19,920 bases of DNA. Source: Verrucomicrobiota bacterium. GTDB lineage: Bacteria > Verrucomicrobiota > Verrucomicrobiia > Opitutales > UBA953. Below are positions 1 to 7,760 of the stretch, piece by piece. The notes beneath the pieces are model-generated. The model had not been told where the DNA came from and made no database searches. It saw only the letters and a list, made by a program, of their open reading frames with translations. Position 1 is the first letter of the stretch. Each line of letters starts with the position of its first letter. The stretch is from positions 1-19,920 of the forward strand of contig RFQN01000005.1 of NCBI GenBank assembly GCA_009924965.1, read 5' to 3'. The translations under genes and the position numbers were made by a program.

Positions 1-19
1 AGATGTGTATAAGAGACAG
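1..19 (+). other. Tn5/Nextera mosaic-end adapter (artefact)
   Basis: The first 19 bases are AGATGTGTATAAGAGACAG, an exact match to the transposase mosaic end used in tagmentation libraries. Translated, it gives the well-known contaminant peptides MCIRDR and MYKRQ. It sits at the very edge, where untrimmed adapters remain on contig ends. Genomic sequence therefore starts at about position 20, and the ATG at position 3 is not a real start codon. Confidence 0.97.
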
Positions 20-485
20 GGCTTGGGTGGGGTATACGCTCCTTCCCGCCATGATCGAGCCGGACGAGCCGTGGGCGCGGAACTTCGATCCACGGGCGTT
101 CCGCTTCCTTGCCAAGGGCTTCCGCAAGATCCTCGGCGGGACCGTGCACACCTGGGATTACCAGTGGCTGGTTCATCTTCTACGCCGCGGGCAACTCACG
201 GTCGTGCCGCGGAAGAACCTGGTGGTGAACATAGGCTTCGATGGCCAAGGCGCTCACTACAGCGGTAAGGGGCGTAGTTGGTGGGTGCCGGCCCATGCGT
301 TTGCTTTCCAAGGCGATTGGACGGAGGAAGTCCCCGTCGTGCCTGACGCGGCGTACGACCGGAATTACGCGATCGCATCCTTCGCCGGCGTCGGCCAATG
401 GGCGAGGGCTTGCCTCAAGGTCCAGCGGTGGTTCGCCTTCCGTCGGTGCCATCAGGCGCCGGACCGCTGGACGCCAACGGTTTGA
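20..485 (+). CDS. Glycosyltransferase C-terminal fragment (HlpA-like GT2), 5' truncated
   Basis: This is the C-terminal part of a sugar transferase; the N-terminal catalytic domain lies beyond the contig edge. The frame is open from the first genomic base to a TGA at 483-485, giving about 154 genomic residues. The stretch around HTWDYQWLVHLLRRGQL, followed by VVPRKNLVVNIGFDG and AHYSG, resembles the tail of GT2-type proteins annotated as glycosyltransferase or hemolytic protein HlpA-like, where W-D-x-Q-W and a P..NLV.NIGF.....H motif are conserved. Those proteins act in the cytoplasm on surface glycans. It converges with the sugar-phosphate transferase gene, with 19 nt between their stop codons. 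The family call rests on motif memory; the apparent ATG at position 3 belongs to the adapter. Confidence 0.7.
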
Positions 486-504
486 TGCGGGTTGAGCCGC
501 TTGT

Positions 505-1101
505 TTAGCGACCGTCGCCCTTGAACTCTTCCATCGTCGCGGCGTTGGCTGAATTCACGTGGCGACGACCGAAGACCACGAAGAAGGTCTTCACGACGAT
601 CTTGAGGTCGAGCCAGAGGCTTTGGTTTTGGACATACCAGACGTCCAAGGCGAACTTCTCGTCCCAGGTGAGGGCATTGCGGCCGTTGACCTGCGCCCAG
701 CCGGTGACGCCCGGCTTCACGAGCATGCGTTGCGATTGGAAAGCGTTGTAGCGGCCGAGGTAGCGCATCAGCAAGGGCCGTGGGCCGACGACGCTCATGT
801 CGCCGACGAGGACGTTCCACATCTGCGGGAATTCATCGAGCGTGGTCGAGCGAAGGAATTGACCAAACGGCGTGAGGCGAACGGCGTCGGGCAGCGGCTG
901 GCCAGCGTTGTCGACGCCATCGGTCATCGTCCGGAACTTCACGACCTTGAATGGCTTCCCGTGGCGCCCCGGGCGTTCTTGCAGAAAGAGGATCGGCGAG
1001 CCCAGCTTCACGCGGACCAGCACCGCGACGATCGCGAGCAGCGGGCTGAAGACGATCAGCCAGCCGAGCGAGAAGCCGATGTCGAAGAGGCGTTTGACCA
1101 T
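505..1101 (-). CDS. Undecaprenyl-phosphate sugar-1-phosphate transferase, PglC/WcaJ family
   Basis: A 198-residue membrane-associated phosphoglycosyl transferase. It would move a sugar-1-phosphate from a nucleotide sugar onto undecaprenyl phosphate, the first membrane step of glycan assembly on the inner leaflet. Residues 1-30 form one hydrophobic segment with the Ser-Pro pair (19-20) typical of the re-entrant helix in PglC. The KFRTM motif is at about 55-59, the catalytic Asp-Glu dyad at 89-90 (TTLDEFPQ), GPRPL at 106-110 and GWAQVNGRNA at 134-143. It is the small single-helix type, without the N-terminal membrane bundle of WbaP. Its ATG lies 2 nt after the DUF4838 stop, so the two are probably co-transcribed. 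Sugar specificity cannot be read from the sequence. Confidence 0.93.
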   Translation of the reverse strand: MVKRLFDIGFSLGWLIVFSPLLAIVAVLVRVKLGSPILFLQERPGRHGKPFKVVKFRTMTDGVDNAGQPLPDAVRLTPFGQFLRSTTLDEFPQMWNVLVGDMSVVGPRPLLMRYLGRYNAFQSQRMLVKPGVTGWAQVNGRNALTWDEKFALDVWYVQNQSLWLDLKIVVKTFFVVFGRRHVNSANAATMEEFKGDGR

Positions 1102-1103
1102 GG

Positions 1104-3419
1104 TCAGCGGCGCGGCGTAAGCACCGCGGTTTCGACGGACATTAGGCGGACGCCGTTTTCAAAGACGATGGCAAACTCGACTTCGGTCGCGCCGCGGGGG
1201 GCGGGGAGGGTCAGCGAGCCTGCCTGTAGGGTGCATTGGACCGTCCGCGTCAGCGGCTTGCCGCTGCCTTTAAACGTCATCGTCAGGCGCGCCTCTGAAT
1301 CCGGGGAGTGGTTCGCCAGCGCGACGGCCAGGCGGACGAACTGGCCTTCCGCGATGGGTTGGGAGCGGGAGAGGGTGCCCGCGTCGCGCGTGACCTGTAG
1401 GAGCCCTGCGCCGGCGCTGACTACGCTTAACTGTTGGTTCGCTCGGCGGAACTGCCACGCGTCGAACAAGGCTTCCGTGGTCGTCGGACGCGAGGTCACC
1501 ACGGCCTCGTCGGCATGTTGGAGCCAGTAGTTATCCAGCACGCTGAGCCCGGTCTGGTCGGTGAGCGTAAGCGCCGATAGCTCGCCGCGCAGGTTGGGCG
1601 GTGCAAAGGCCTGCGCGCAGAAGGCCTGACGCGGGTCGGTCGGGATGAATTCCAGCCAGTGGACCGGCAGCCCGTAGGCGCCCCAAGTGAGGTTGAAGCG
1701 TTGCTGATCGGCTTGGAGTCGGGCCTCGGCTTTGATCAGTCGCTGGAGCGCGGCGAGGGCCTTGGGCCCCGTCGACGCCGTGCTCGCCCGGGCGGCGCAC
1801 ACCTCGCGGAACTCCCGCGAGAGTTCCCAGGCGTCGGCGAACTGCTGGAAGCGCCAGCGTTGGTTCTGGAGGCGGAAGGTGAGCTTGTCGTTCTCGGATA
1901 AGGCAGCCTGGGCTTGCGCCACGGCCGCCGAGATGGCGGCGACTTCTGGAGCGGTGAGCACGCGCGCGGAACCTTCGGAACGAAAATGGCGAATCCATTG
2001 GTGGGCGCCGCCGACCTGCGCCTCGCGCGCCCATGCGCCTTCGACGATGCGATAGACCTCGCGCATCGGCGTCGCGGCTGGGCCGTAAGCCGCCGAGAAC
2101 CACTTGGCGAGTAGAGCTTCGGCGTCTTGGTCGGGGTCTTCGAGCAGTTTCGCGCCTAGCCAGGCTTTGGGCGCATCAAAGCCCCAGAGTGGGGCGAGCT
2201 CCGCGTACCAGCCTTTGACGCCGACCGTGTGGGCGCTGCGAATGGAGGCAGCCTGCGCGGCGAAGTTCACCCGCGGGCAGGCATAGTCCACGCCGTACCA
2301 ATAATCATAAGCCCCGACGCGCCGGGCGCCGGACTGCACCCAGGCCTTGAGGTTGGCCGACTCTTGGGCGGCGAACGTCGGGTCGGCGTAGCCGATGCGA
2401 TCGGCGCAGACCCAAGGAAAGATGGCGGGGTCGACCTTCGTCGTCGGCGCCCGCAAGGTCTGGAGGTATGCGAGCGTGCCGAGGGCATGCCGTTCGCCGC
2501 GCAAATCGCCGTTCGGTTGCCAGAAAGATTTCGCGACTTCGTTCAGGTACCGGATCACGTAATCCGTCCGCACGGGCCGTTCGCGGTACCAGCCTTCCGA
2601 GGGCACGGAGTCGTCGAACGTCAGGGAGTCGTTCACGCCCAGCGGCACGCAGAAGTCGTCCGGGTGCTTATGGAACCACGCCCGGGCATGCCGGGCCCCG
2701 ATTTCCGGGGCGCGCGGGTGGGCGAGGTTGGGGTTGGCGTCGTAGCCATTGCCCCGCGGTGCTTGGCGGACGCCGTTGACGGACGCGAAGAGCGTTGGGT
2801 CTTCCGCGAACTCCTTCTTGCCGAAGGCAGCGTACAGCCCATGGGAAAAAGTGGGGGCGCGTCCGTAGCCGACGCTGAAGGCCCATTCTTGGCTCAGCTC
2901 GTTGCGCAGACCGCCGATTTCCCGCCACGCGAACGCCGGGCGGAACACGTCATCGGCCGGACCCACGACGTGGTCGAGCATCGTCCAGTCGGCTCCCCGT
3001 GGCCCCGGAAACGCGAAGCACACGCCCAAGGCACGCTCGCAGAAGCGACCCACCGCGATGCGCGTGGCTGTTGGGTTGTTCCCTACCAGGAAGACGGCGC
3101 TACGGATCGTCCGACAGGTGGACGTATCCCCCTCGCCGGCGGGCGCGGCGACGGCGGCTTGCTGGGCGGCGCGGGTCTGGCCGACGAAGATGCCGACCGG
3201 AGCGCGGCCGGCCTCCGTGGATTCTTCGATCAACTCCGGTTTCTGGCCCGTCACCCGTTCGCACCACTCCACCAGTGAATGCGCGGCATACCACTCGTCG
3301 GGTTCGGGGTTTGCCGGCATGATGACGGGGACGTGCCAGCGGCCGTTTTCGAATAAAGCCTCCGCCGCCCAGACATGGCAGGCGGCGAGCAGGCAGAGGA
3401 TTCGACCGAGCAGGGGCAT
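1104..3419 (-). CDS. Secreted DUF4838-domain protein (glycoside-hydrolase-like)
   Basis: A 771-residue exported protein. Residues 1-20 form a signal peptide; LAAC at 11-14 also fits a lipobox, so a lipoprotein is possible, although 13 residues would be a short lipoprotein signal. Residues about 25-150 resemble the alpha/beta domain that precedes GH67-type barrels (GVCFAFPGPRGADW at 132-145). Residues about 160-450 look like DUF4838, with aromatic-rich stretches GVNDS (261-265), YDYWYG (371-376) and GWYAELAPLWG (403-413). The rest is helical, then a likely beta-sandwich to the end. DUF4838 proteins are frequent in Verrucomicrobiota and Bacteroidota and are suspected to act on polysaccharides, but I know of no firm activity. 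The tight link to a glycan-initiating transferase suggests trimming or processing of the exported glycan (inference). The start follows an odd leader with a two-codon ORF. Confidence 0.8.
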   Translation of the reverse strand: MPLLGRILCLLAACHVWAAEALFENGRWHVPVIMPANPEPDEWYAAHSLVEWCERVTGQKPELIEESTEAGRAPVGIFVGQTRAAQQAAVAAPAGEGDTSTCRTIRSAVFLVGNNPTATRIAVGRFCERALGVCFAFPGPRGADWTMLDHVVGPADDVFRPAFAWREIGGLRNELSQEWAFSVGYGRAPTFSHGLYAAFGKKEFAEDPTLFASVNGVRQAPRGNGYDANPNLAHPRAPEIGARHARAWFHKHPDDFCVPLGVNDSLTFDDSVPSEGWYRERPVRTDYVIRYLNEVAKSFWQPNGDLRGERHALGTLAYLQTLRAPTTKVDPAIFPWVCADRIGYADPTFAAQESANLKAWVQSGARRVGAYDYWYGVDYACPRVNFAAQAASIRSAHTVGVKGWYAELAPLWGFDAPKAWLGAKLLEDPDQDAEALLAKWFSAAYGPAATPMREVYRIVEGAWAREAQVGGAHQWIRHFRSEGSARVLTAPEVAAISAAVAQAQAALSENDKLTFRLQNQRWRFQQFADAWELSREFREVCAARASTASTGPKALAALQRLIKAEARLQADQQRFNLTWGAYGLPVHWLEFIPTDPRQAFCAQAFAPPNLRGELSALTLTDQTGLSVLDNYWLQHADEAVVTSRPTTTEALFDAWQFRRANQQLSVVSAGAGLLQVTRDAGTLSRSQPIAEGQFVRLAVALANHSPDSEARLTMTFKGSGKPLTRTVQCTLQAGSLTLPAPRGATEVEFAIVFENGVRLMSVETAVLTPRR

Positions 3420-3424
3420 ACGGG

Positions 3425-3449
3425 CATTTAAGTCATGGCCCAGCCTCCT
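3425..3449 (-). promoter_or_regulatory. Perfect Shine-Dalgarno and two-codon upstream ORF before DUF4838 gene
   Basis: On the minus strand AGGAGG (3449-3444) is followed after 7 nt by ATG ACT TAA (3436-3428), a Met-Thr-stop minigene. A second ATG (3427) follows directly in another frame, and the DUF4838 ATG is at 3419. The best ribosome site thus serves the minigene, and the real start has no close Shine-Dalgarno. Re-initiation after the minigene could drive or damp translation. The frame of the real gene has no ATG, GTG or TTG upstream before a stop, so a longer start does not explain it. Confidence 0.4.
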
Positions 3450-3502
3450 GCAAAGGGCGATTTACCCGCGGGCGGGAATTAGGCGTCGATCGCTTGAAGG
3501 AA

Positions 3503-3516
3503 AGCCGAGCTCGGCT
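3503..3516 (-). terminator. 14-nt perfect palindrome, weak terminator or operator
   Basis: AGCCGAGCTCGGCT is a perfect inverted repeat in the 149-nt gap between the oxidoreductase stop and the DUF4838 start. On the minus strand it can fold as a 5-bp stem with an AGCT loop and is followed by TTCCTT, a poor U-tract. It may partly terminate oxidoreductase transcription, or be a regulator site for the DUF4838 gene. I see no good promoter hexamers in the gap. Confidence 0.25.
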
Positions 3517-3568
3517 CTGGGGGAATCCCTTGACCAGGGGGCGGCGCTGTGGCCTGCCTACCCGTAGA

Positions 3569-4672
3569 TTAGACCTTCTTTTTGGTTCCGAGGGGACGGA
3601 CGCTGGGATCGCCCGCGAGCGGCAGGGTCACCGGAGCGCCCCCGTTTTGCGCGGAAGCGTAGAGCGCGAGGATGAGCTCGACGGCCTTGCGGCCTTCGGC
3701 CCCATCGACGGAGGGACGCTTCTTCGCGTGGATGGCGGCGATGGCGTCTTCGAGGTTCAGCCGATGCCAAGCATGCCCGATGGCCTTGGGGTCATTGGCG
3801 CCGGCGCCCGCGCCTTCGGTCGCTGGGGCTAGGTGTTGCGCGTCGGTGGCGAGCGGGTTCGCGAATTCGAAGGCCGTCAGCTTGTCGTCGCGCAGGACGG
3901 CCGAGCCGGTCGTGCCATGGATACGGATCTCCGCAGGGAAGCCCGTGCCCGACCAGCAAGCCGTCGAGCCCGCGAGCGTCGCACGGGCGCCGTTGGCGAA
4001 TTCGATCCAGCCGGCGGCGATGTCTTCCACTTCGATGCCGTCGTGCGCGACGAGTCCGGCGGTGGCCGAGACCCGTTTCACCGGGCCCAGGAACCACAGC
4101 AACAAGTCGATCGTGTGGATGCCTTGGTTCATGAGCGCGCCGCCGCCATCCAGGGCGAACGTCCCGCGCCAAGCGGCGGAATCGTAGTACGCTTGCGTGC
4201 GCCACCAAGGAATGAGCGCGCTCGCCAAGGTGATTTGACCGAACCGGCCCGCGTCGAGGGCTGCCTTGAGTGCTTGCGAGCCGGCCCCGAAGCGGCGGGG
4301 CAGGATGCCGGCGAGCACCACGCCGGCTTGGGCGCAGGCCTTCGTCAATTCGTCGCAACGGGCCAGCGTCACTTCAAGCGGCTTCTCGACGACGACGTGC
4401 TTGCCCGCGCGGGCGCAGGCGAGGGCGGGTGCGAGGTGGTCGCCGCTGGGCGTGCACAAACAGACGACGTCGACGTCGGGATGGGCCAAGAGTGCTTCGG
4501 GCGTTGCGCAAGCGGTGGCGCCGTGTTTGCGGGCGAACTCTTCTGCCTTCGCGGCGGTGCGGTTGTAGGCGGCGACGACCTTCACGCCGGGGATTTCGGC
4601 GAGCGCCTTCGCATGGAACTCGGCAATCATGCCGGTTCCCCAGATGCCGAAACCAAGGGGCTTTACGCTCAT
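3569..4672 (-). CDS. Gfo/Idh/MocA-family NAD(P)-dependent sugar oxidoreductase
   Basis: A 367-residue cytoplasmic oxidoreductase, the usual length for the family. The N-terminal Rossmann fold carries GIWGTGMIA at 9-17, the dinucleotide loop. EKP at 96-98 holds the conserved active-site lysine. The C-terminal alpha/beta domain has GGGALMNQGIHTIDLL (176-191), with His186 and Asp189 where the family keeps substrate and catalytic residues. Members oxidise or reduce a sugar hydroxyl or keto group, including UDP-sugar 3-dehydrogenases of the WlbA type. The position between a GT2 gene and the DUF4838/transferase pair suggests a role in a nucleotide sugar for this glycan, but the substrate is unknown. 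It lies 80 nt downstream of the GT2 gene on the same strand and 149 nt upstream of the DUF4838 gene. The residues upstream of Met1 show only a weak AGG. Confidence 0.88.
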   Translation of the reverse strand: MSVKPLGFGIWGTGMIAEFHAKALAEIPGVKVVAAYNRTAAKAEEFARKHGATACATPEALLAHPDVDVVCLCTPSGDHLAPALACARAGKHVVVEKPLEVTLARCDELTKACAQAGVVLAGILPRRFGAGSQALKAALDAGRFGQITLASALIPWWRTQAYYDSAAWRGTFALDGGGALMNQGIHTIDLLLWFLGPVKRVSATAGLVAHDGIEVEDIAAGWIEFANGARATLAGSTACWSGTGFPAEIRIHGTTGSAVLRDDKLTAFEFANPLATDAQHLAPATEGAGAGANDPKAIGHAWHRLNLEDAIAAIHAKKRPSVDGAEGRKAVELILALYASAQNGGAPVTLPLAGDPSVRPLGTKKKV

Positions 4673-4752
4673 GCCTGGAACCTAGCCGACGCCTCAGGGC
4701 AGGGGAAGGAAGAACGCACCGGTGGCGCGCCGCACGGTGCGGCGCCAGTGCC

Positions 4753-5703
4753 TCATTGCGCCAGCGGTTTCGCCAACCCGCGTAACCTCAGCCCTGCCCA
4801 TGCTTGGCGGAAGCCCAGGCCCGTCCGCAGCCAGAGGTAGCGGGAATTCGCGCTGACCCATGCCCAGGAAGCCGGCCCGTGGTTCTTCTTGGCCAAGCGT
4901 CGTGCGCGCATCGCCTGACGGACGGCCAAGGCTAGGTCGTCGTAGCCCGACCCGCCGGCATGTTGGATCTCCTGCGCGAACATCCGGTCGAGGATGTCCA
5001 TCAATTCATCCCGCGTATCCACCCGCTCCTTGGCATGTACGCAGAAGGTGGAGCCGCATTCCGGCACGATGCCTAAACGCATTTCATGGGAATGCCGCAA
5101 TGTCCAGGCCGTGTCGCCGTGGGTGCCGTAGTCGGCGGGAAAGGGCCGGGCGCGCAGGAAGTCGCCGCGGAACAGGTCGCTGGCGCAGCTGCCCATCAAG
5201 GCATGGGTCCCGGCCGATCGGAACGCCAAGTGGCGGACCAGCGGCGGCTCGATGAGCAGCGGCCCGCGGCCGGCCAGGTCTCGGTGGATGCGCGGGTTGC
5301 GATAGGCCTTCTCCGGCAGGCGCTCGCCGGCCTCGTCGACGTAGGCGCAAGGACTGATGACGACATCCGCCTGGGCCGCCAGCCCGTGGTCGCGGAGCCG
5401 CAACAGCTGTTGCCGCGTGATGGTGTCGCCGGCAGTGCTGATGTAGACCCACTCGCCGGAGGTGGCCGCAATGCCTTCGTTCCACGATGGGTAGAGGCCG
5501 CGGTCGCGTTCGATGATGCGTAGGCGGGGGTGCCGGAGCTCGGCGCGGATCAACTCCAACGTGCCATCCGTCGAGCGGCTGTCCACGACGATGACCTCGT
5601 CGGCGAGGTCCAGCCAGTCCTGCATGGAGCGCAAGTGCGGCACGAGCAAGTCGCGGCAGTTGTAGGTCGGCAGGACGACGCTGATGGACGAGCGAGTAGC
5701 CAT
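4753..5703 (-). CDS. Family 2 glycosyltransferase (GT-A fold)
   Basis: A 316-residue inverting glycosyltransferase acting in the cytoplasm. ISVVLPTYN at 7-15 and IVVDSRSTDGT at 38-48 are the nucleotide-binding strands of GT2. DRGLYPSWNEGIAATSGEW (67-85) is the conserved acceptor-side stretch found in WcaA/WcaE-like enzymes, and YISTAGD (87-93) replaces the usual DxD, as in other members with an xAGD form. The reading frame continues far upstream without a stop, but similarity starts at MATRSSISVVLP, so I chose the ATG at 5703; the upstream part overlaps rfbF antisense and is not protein-like. It is divergent from rfbF and probably heads the leftward block with the oxidoreductase. Donor and acceptor are unknown. 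Confidence 0.9.
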   Translation of the reverse strand: MATRSSISVVLPTYNCRDLLVPHLRSMQDWLDLADEVIVVDSRSTDGTLELIRAELRHPRLRIIERDRGLYPSWNEGIAATSGEWVYISTAGDTITRQQLLRLRDHGLAAQADVVISPCAYVDEAGERLPEKAYRNPRIHRDLAGRGPLLIEPPLVRHLAFRSAGTHALMGSCASDLFRGDFLRARPFPADYGTHGDTAWTLRHSHEMRLGIVPECGSTFCVHAKERVDTRDELMDILDRMFAQEIQHAGGSGYDDLALAVRQAMRARRLAKKNHGPASWAWVSANSRYLWLRTGLGFRQAWAGLRLRGLAKPLAQ

Positions 5704-5889
5704 CCCATGGGAGATACGTCGTCGTCTTCCTTGGACAAGGCTCAAAAAGTCCGGACAGGTTTCCGCGCCACGACGGTGGGCGTGCGACGGCTTTTGCTTC
5801 GCGGCTCGCATGCGGAGTCCGCCGCGGTTTCTGCGCTTGAAACACAGGTTCTTCAGGGCTAACACCCTTACGTGCCTTCTCCTGTCTCC
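5704..5889. promoter_or_regulatory. Divergent intergenic region between the GT2 gene and rfbF
   Basis: This 186-nt gap separates two divergent transcription units, so it should hold promoters for both. TTGAAA in GCGCTTGAAACACAGG, about 35 nt before the GTG at 5872, resembles a -35 box, but no convincing -10 box follows. On the other strand TTGTCC and TATCTC 16 nt apart lie close before the GT2 start; both are weak. The 8-nt palindrome GTCCGGAC lies in the middle. No small gene or stable long hairpin is evident. Confidence 0.35.
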
Positions 5890-6657
5890 ATGCCCAAAGC
5901 CGTCATCCTGGCCGGTGGTCTCGGCACGCGCCTCAGCGAAGAAACGGTGCTGCGTCCCAAGCCCATGGTCGAAGTGGGCGGCAAGCCCCTCCTCTGGCAT
6001 GTCATGAAGATCTACGCGGCGTATGGCGTCACGGACTTCGTCATCTGCTGCGGCTTCAAGGGCTACGTCATCAAGGAGTACTTCGCCAATTATTTCCTCC
6101 ACATGTCCGACGTCACGTTCGACATGAACAAGAACACGATGGAGGTGCATCAGCGGAACGCCGAGCCGTGGCGCGTGACTTTGGTCGACACGGGGGAGAA
6201 GACGCAGACCGGCGGCCGCCTCGGGCGGGTCCGGGAACACTTGGACGGCACCTTTTTCCTGACCTACGGCGATGGCGTCGGCGACGTCGACATCGCGGCG
6301 TTGCTGGCTTGCCACCGCCAGGCCGGCCGCAAGGCGACCGTCACCGCCGTGCAGCCGCCCGGCCGTTATGGCGCTTTGGAGATCGAGCAAGGCAGCGTGC
6401 GCTCCTTCAAGGAGAAGCCGGCCGGCGACGGCGCCTTCATCAATGGCGGGTTCTTCGTCTTGGAGCCGGCGGTCCTGGAGTTGATCACGGGCGACGACTG
6501 CATCTGGGAGCGCGGTCCGTTGGAGGCTTTGGCCGCGGCGAACCAGCTCACGGCCTACCCCCATCGGGGCTTCTGGCAGCCGATGGATACCTTGCGCGAG
6601 AAGAACCTCCTCGAGGAACTGTGGGCGACCGGCCGCGCGCCTTGGAAGAAGTGGTGA
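5890..6657 (+). CDS. rfbF: Glucose-1-phosphate cytidylyltransferase
   Basis: Makes CDP-glucose from CTP and glucose-1-phosphate, the entry step to CDP-linked deoxysugars. The protein (255 residues from the ATG) has the signature KAVILAGGLGTRLSEET at the N-terminus, RPKPM just after, the GGR segment near position 110, YGDGVGDVDI in the middle and GGFFVLEP near 190, all typical of RfbF/DdhA. Length matches the family (about 257). An in-frame GTG at 5872 would add six residues; I chose the ATG at 5890 because known members begin right at the K-A-V-I-L-A-G-G strand. Neither start has a clear Shine-Dalgarno. The stop shares one base with the rfbG start (TGATG at 6655-6659), so translation of the two is coupled. 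Confidence 0.96.
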   Translation: MPKAVILAGGLGTRLSEETVLRPKPMVEVGGKPLLWHVMKIYAAYGVTDFVICCGFKGYVIKEYFANYFLHMSDVTFDMNKNTMEVHQRNAEPWRVTLVDTGEKTQTGGRLGRVREHLDGTFFLTYGDGVGDVDIAALLACHRQAGRKATVTAVQPPGRYGALEIEQGSVRSFKEKPAGDGAFINGGFFVLEPAVLELITGDDCIWERGPLEALAAANQLTAYPHRGFWQPMDTLREKNLLEELWATGRAPWKKW

Positions 6658-7754
6658 TGTTCGGCGGCGCCTACAGCGGCCGTCGGGTCCTGCTCACGGG
6701 CCAGACGGGTTTCAAGGGCGCTTGGCTAGCCCATTGGCTGCTCGCCTTGGGCGCCGAGGTTCGCGGGTACGCGTTGGCTCCGCAGCCCGATCAGCCGCTG
6801 CACGATTGGCTCGGGCTGGGCGGGCGGTGCCGCTCCGACTTCGCCGATATCCGGGACCAAGCGGCGGTGCGTTCCGCCGTGCGCGCTTTCCGTCCCGACA
6901 TCGTGCTGCACCTCGCCGCCCAACCGTTGGTGCGCCTGTCGTATTCGATCCCGGTCGAGACGATGGCGACGAACGTGATGGGCACGGCGCATCTCCTGGA
7001 CGCCGTGCGCCTCGAAGCCCCCGCGGCGACGGTGGTGGTGGTGACGTCCGACAAGTGCTACGAGAACCGCGAGCGCTCCGCCGGCTACCGCGAAGACGAA
7101 CCGATGGGCGGTCACGATCCGTACAGCGCGTCGAAAGGGATGACCGAACTGCTGGTCTCCTCTTGGCGCCGCTCCTACCTGTCCGCGCCGGGCTCGGCCG
7201 CCTTGGCTTCTGGCCGCGCCGGGAACGTCATCGGCGGCGGGGATTTCTCCGCGGACCGCATCATCCCTGATTGCATCCGTGCGCTGGAAGCAGGCACCCC
7301 GGCCATCATCCGCAACCGTCGGGCGACCCGGCCATGGCAGCACGTCCTCGAACCGTTGGCTGGCTATCTTTGGCTGGGGGCGTGTCTGGCCCAGCCAAGC
7401 TTGGCGCCGCAACCGAGCCGCTTGCGCGAAGGCTTCAACTTCGGGCCACGCGGCGAGTCCGCCCGCCCCGTCGGCGACCTGGTCGATGCGCTCCTGCGCG
7501 AATGGCCGGGCCGACAGGAAGACCGGACCGACCCCGCGGCCCCGCATGAGGCCGGCCTCCTGCATTTGGATGTGACGAAGTCCGCCGAAGTCCTCGGCTG
7601 GAAGCCCGTCTGGGATTTCGCCACCACCGTCCGAACGACGGCGGCTTGGTACCGCGATCGTCACGCCGGGGCCGCTCCCCAGGCGTTGTGCGACCGTGAC
7701 CTGCACGCCTACATCGCGGCCGCCCGCGCGGAGGGGCTGCCGTGGGCCCGCTGA
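6657..7754 (+). CDS. rfbG: CDP-glucose 4,6-dehydratase
   Basis: Converts CDP-glucose to CDP-4-keto-6-deoxyglucose with bound NAD. It is a 365-residue extended short-chain dehydrogenase. The cofactor loop is GQTGFKG at 15-21, with HLAAQPLVRLSYSIP at about 85-99. VVTSDKCYEN (128-137) carries the active-site Thr, and PYSASKGMTE (155-164) the Tyr156-Lys160 pair; GNVIGGGDF lies further on. These wordings are specific to the CDP-glucose rather than the dTDP-glucose enzyme. The frame is open far upstream inside rfbF, but the family N-terminus and the one-base overlap place the start at 6657, preceded by GGAAG about 7 nt away. It is the second gene of the operon, 6 nt before rfbH. Confidence 0.96.
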   Translation: MFGGAYSGRRVLLTGQTGFKGAWLAHWLLALGAEVRGYALAPQPDQPLHDWLGLGGRCRSDFADIRDQAAVRSAVRAFRPDIVLHLAAQPLVRLSYSIPVETMATNVMGTAHLLDAVRLEAPAATVVVVTSDKCYENRERSAGYREDEPMGGHDPYSASKGMTELLVSSWRRSYLSAPGSAALASGRAGNVIGGGDFSADRIIPDCIRALEAGTPAIIRNRRATRPWQHVLEPLAGYLWLGACLAQPSLAPQPSRLREGFNFGPRGESARPVGDLVDALLREWPGRQEDRTDPAAPHEAGLLHLDVTKSAEVLGWKPVWDFATTVRTTAAWYRDRHAGAAPQALCDRDLHAYIAAARAEGLPWAR

Positions 7755-7760
7755 CCTTTT

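Noticed and set aside
3..20. ATG at position 3 as start of the first gene
   Set aside because: The codons lie in the Nextera mosaic end and encode the contaminant peptide MCIRDR.
486..504. Terminator between the first two convergent genes (GCGG-GTTGAG-CCGC)
   Set aside because: The stem has only 4 bp and no proper U-tract; this can arise by chance in GC-rich DNA.
5704..6564. N-terminal extension of the GT2 gene on the minus strand
   Set aside because: It is antisense to rfbF and not protein-like; family similarity begins at MATRSSISVVLP, encoded from 5703.
6168..7754. Longer 528-codon frame for rfbG
   Set aside because: Its first part lies inside rfbF and is Arg-rich shadow sequence; RfbG begins at the ATG overlapping the rfbF stop.
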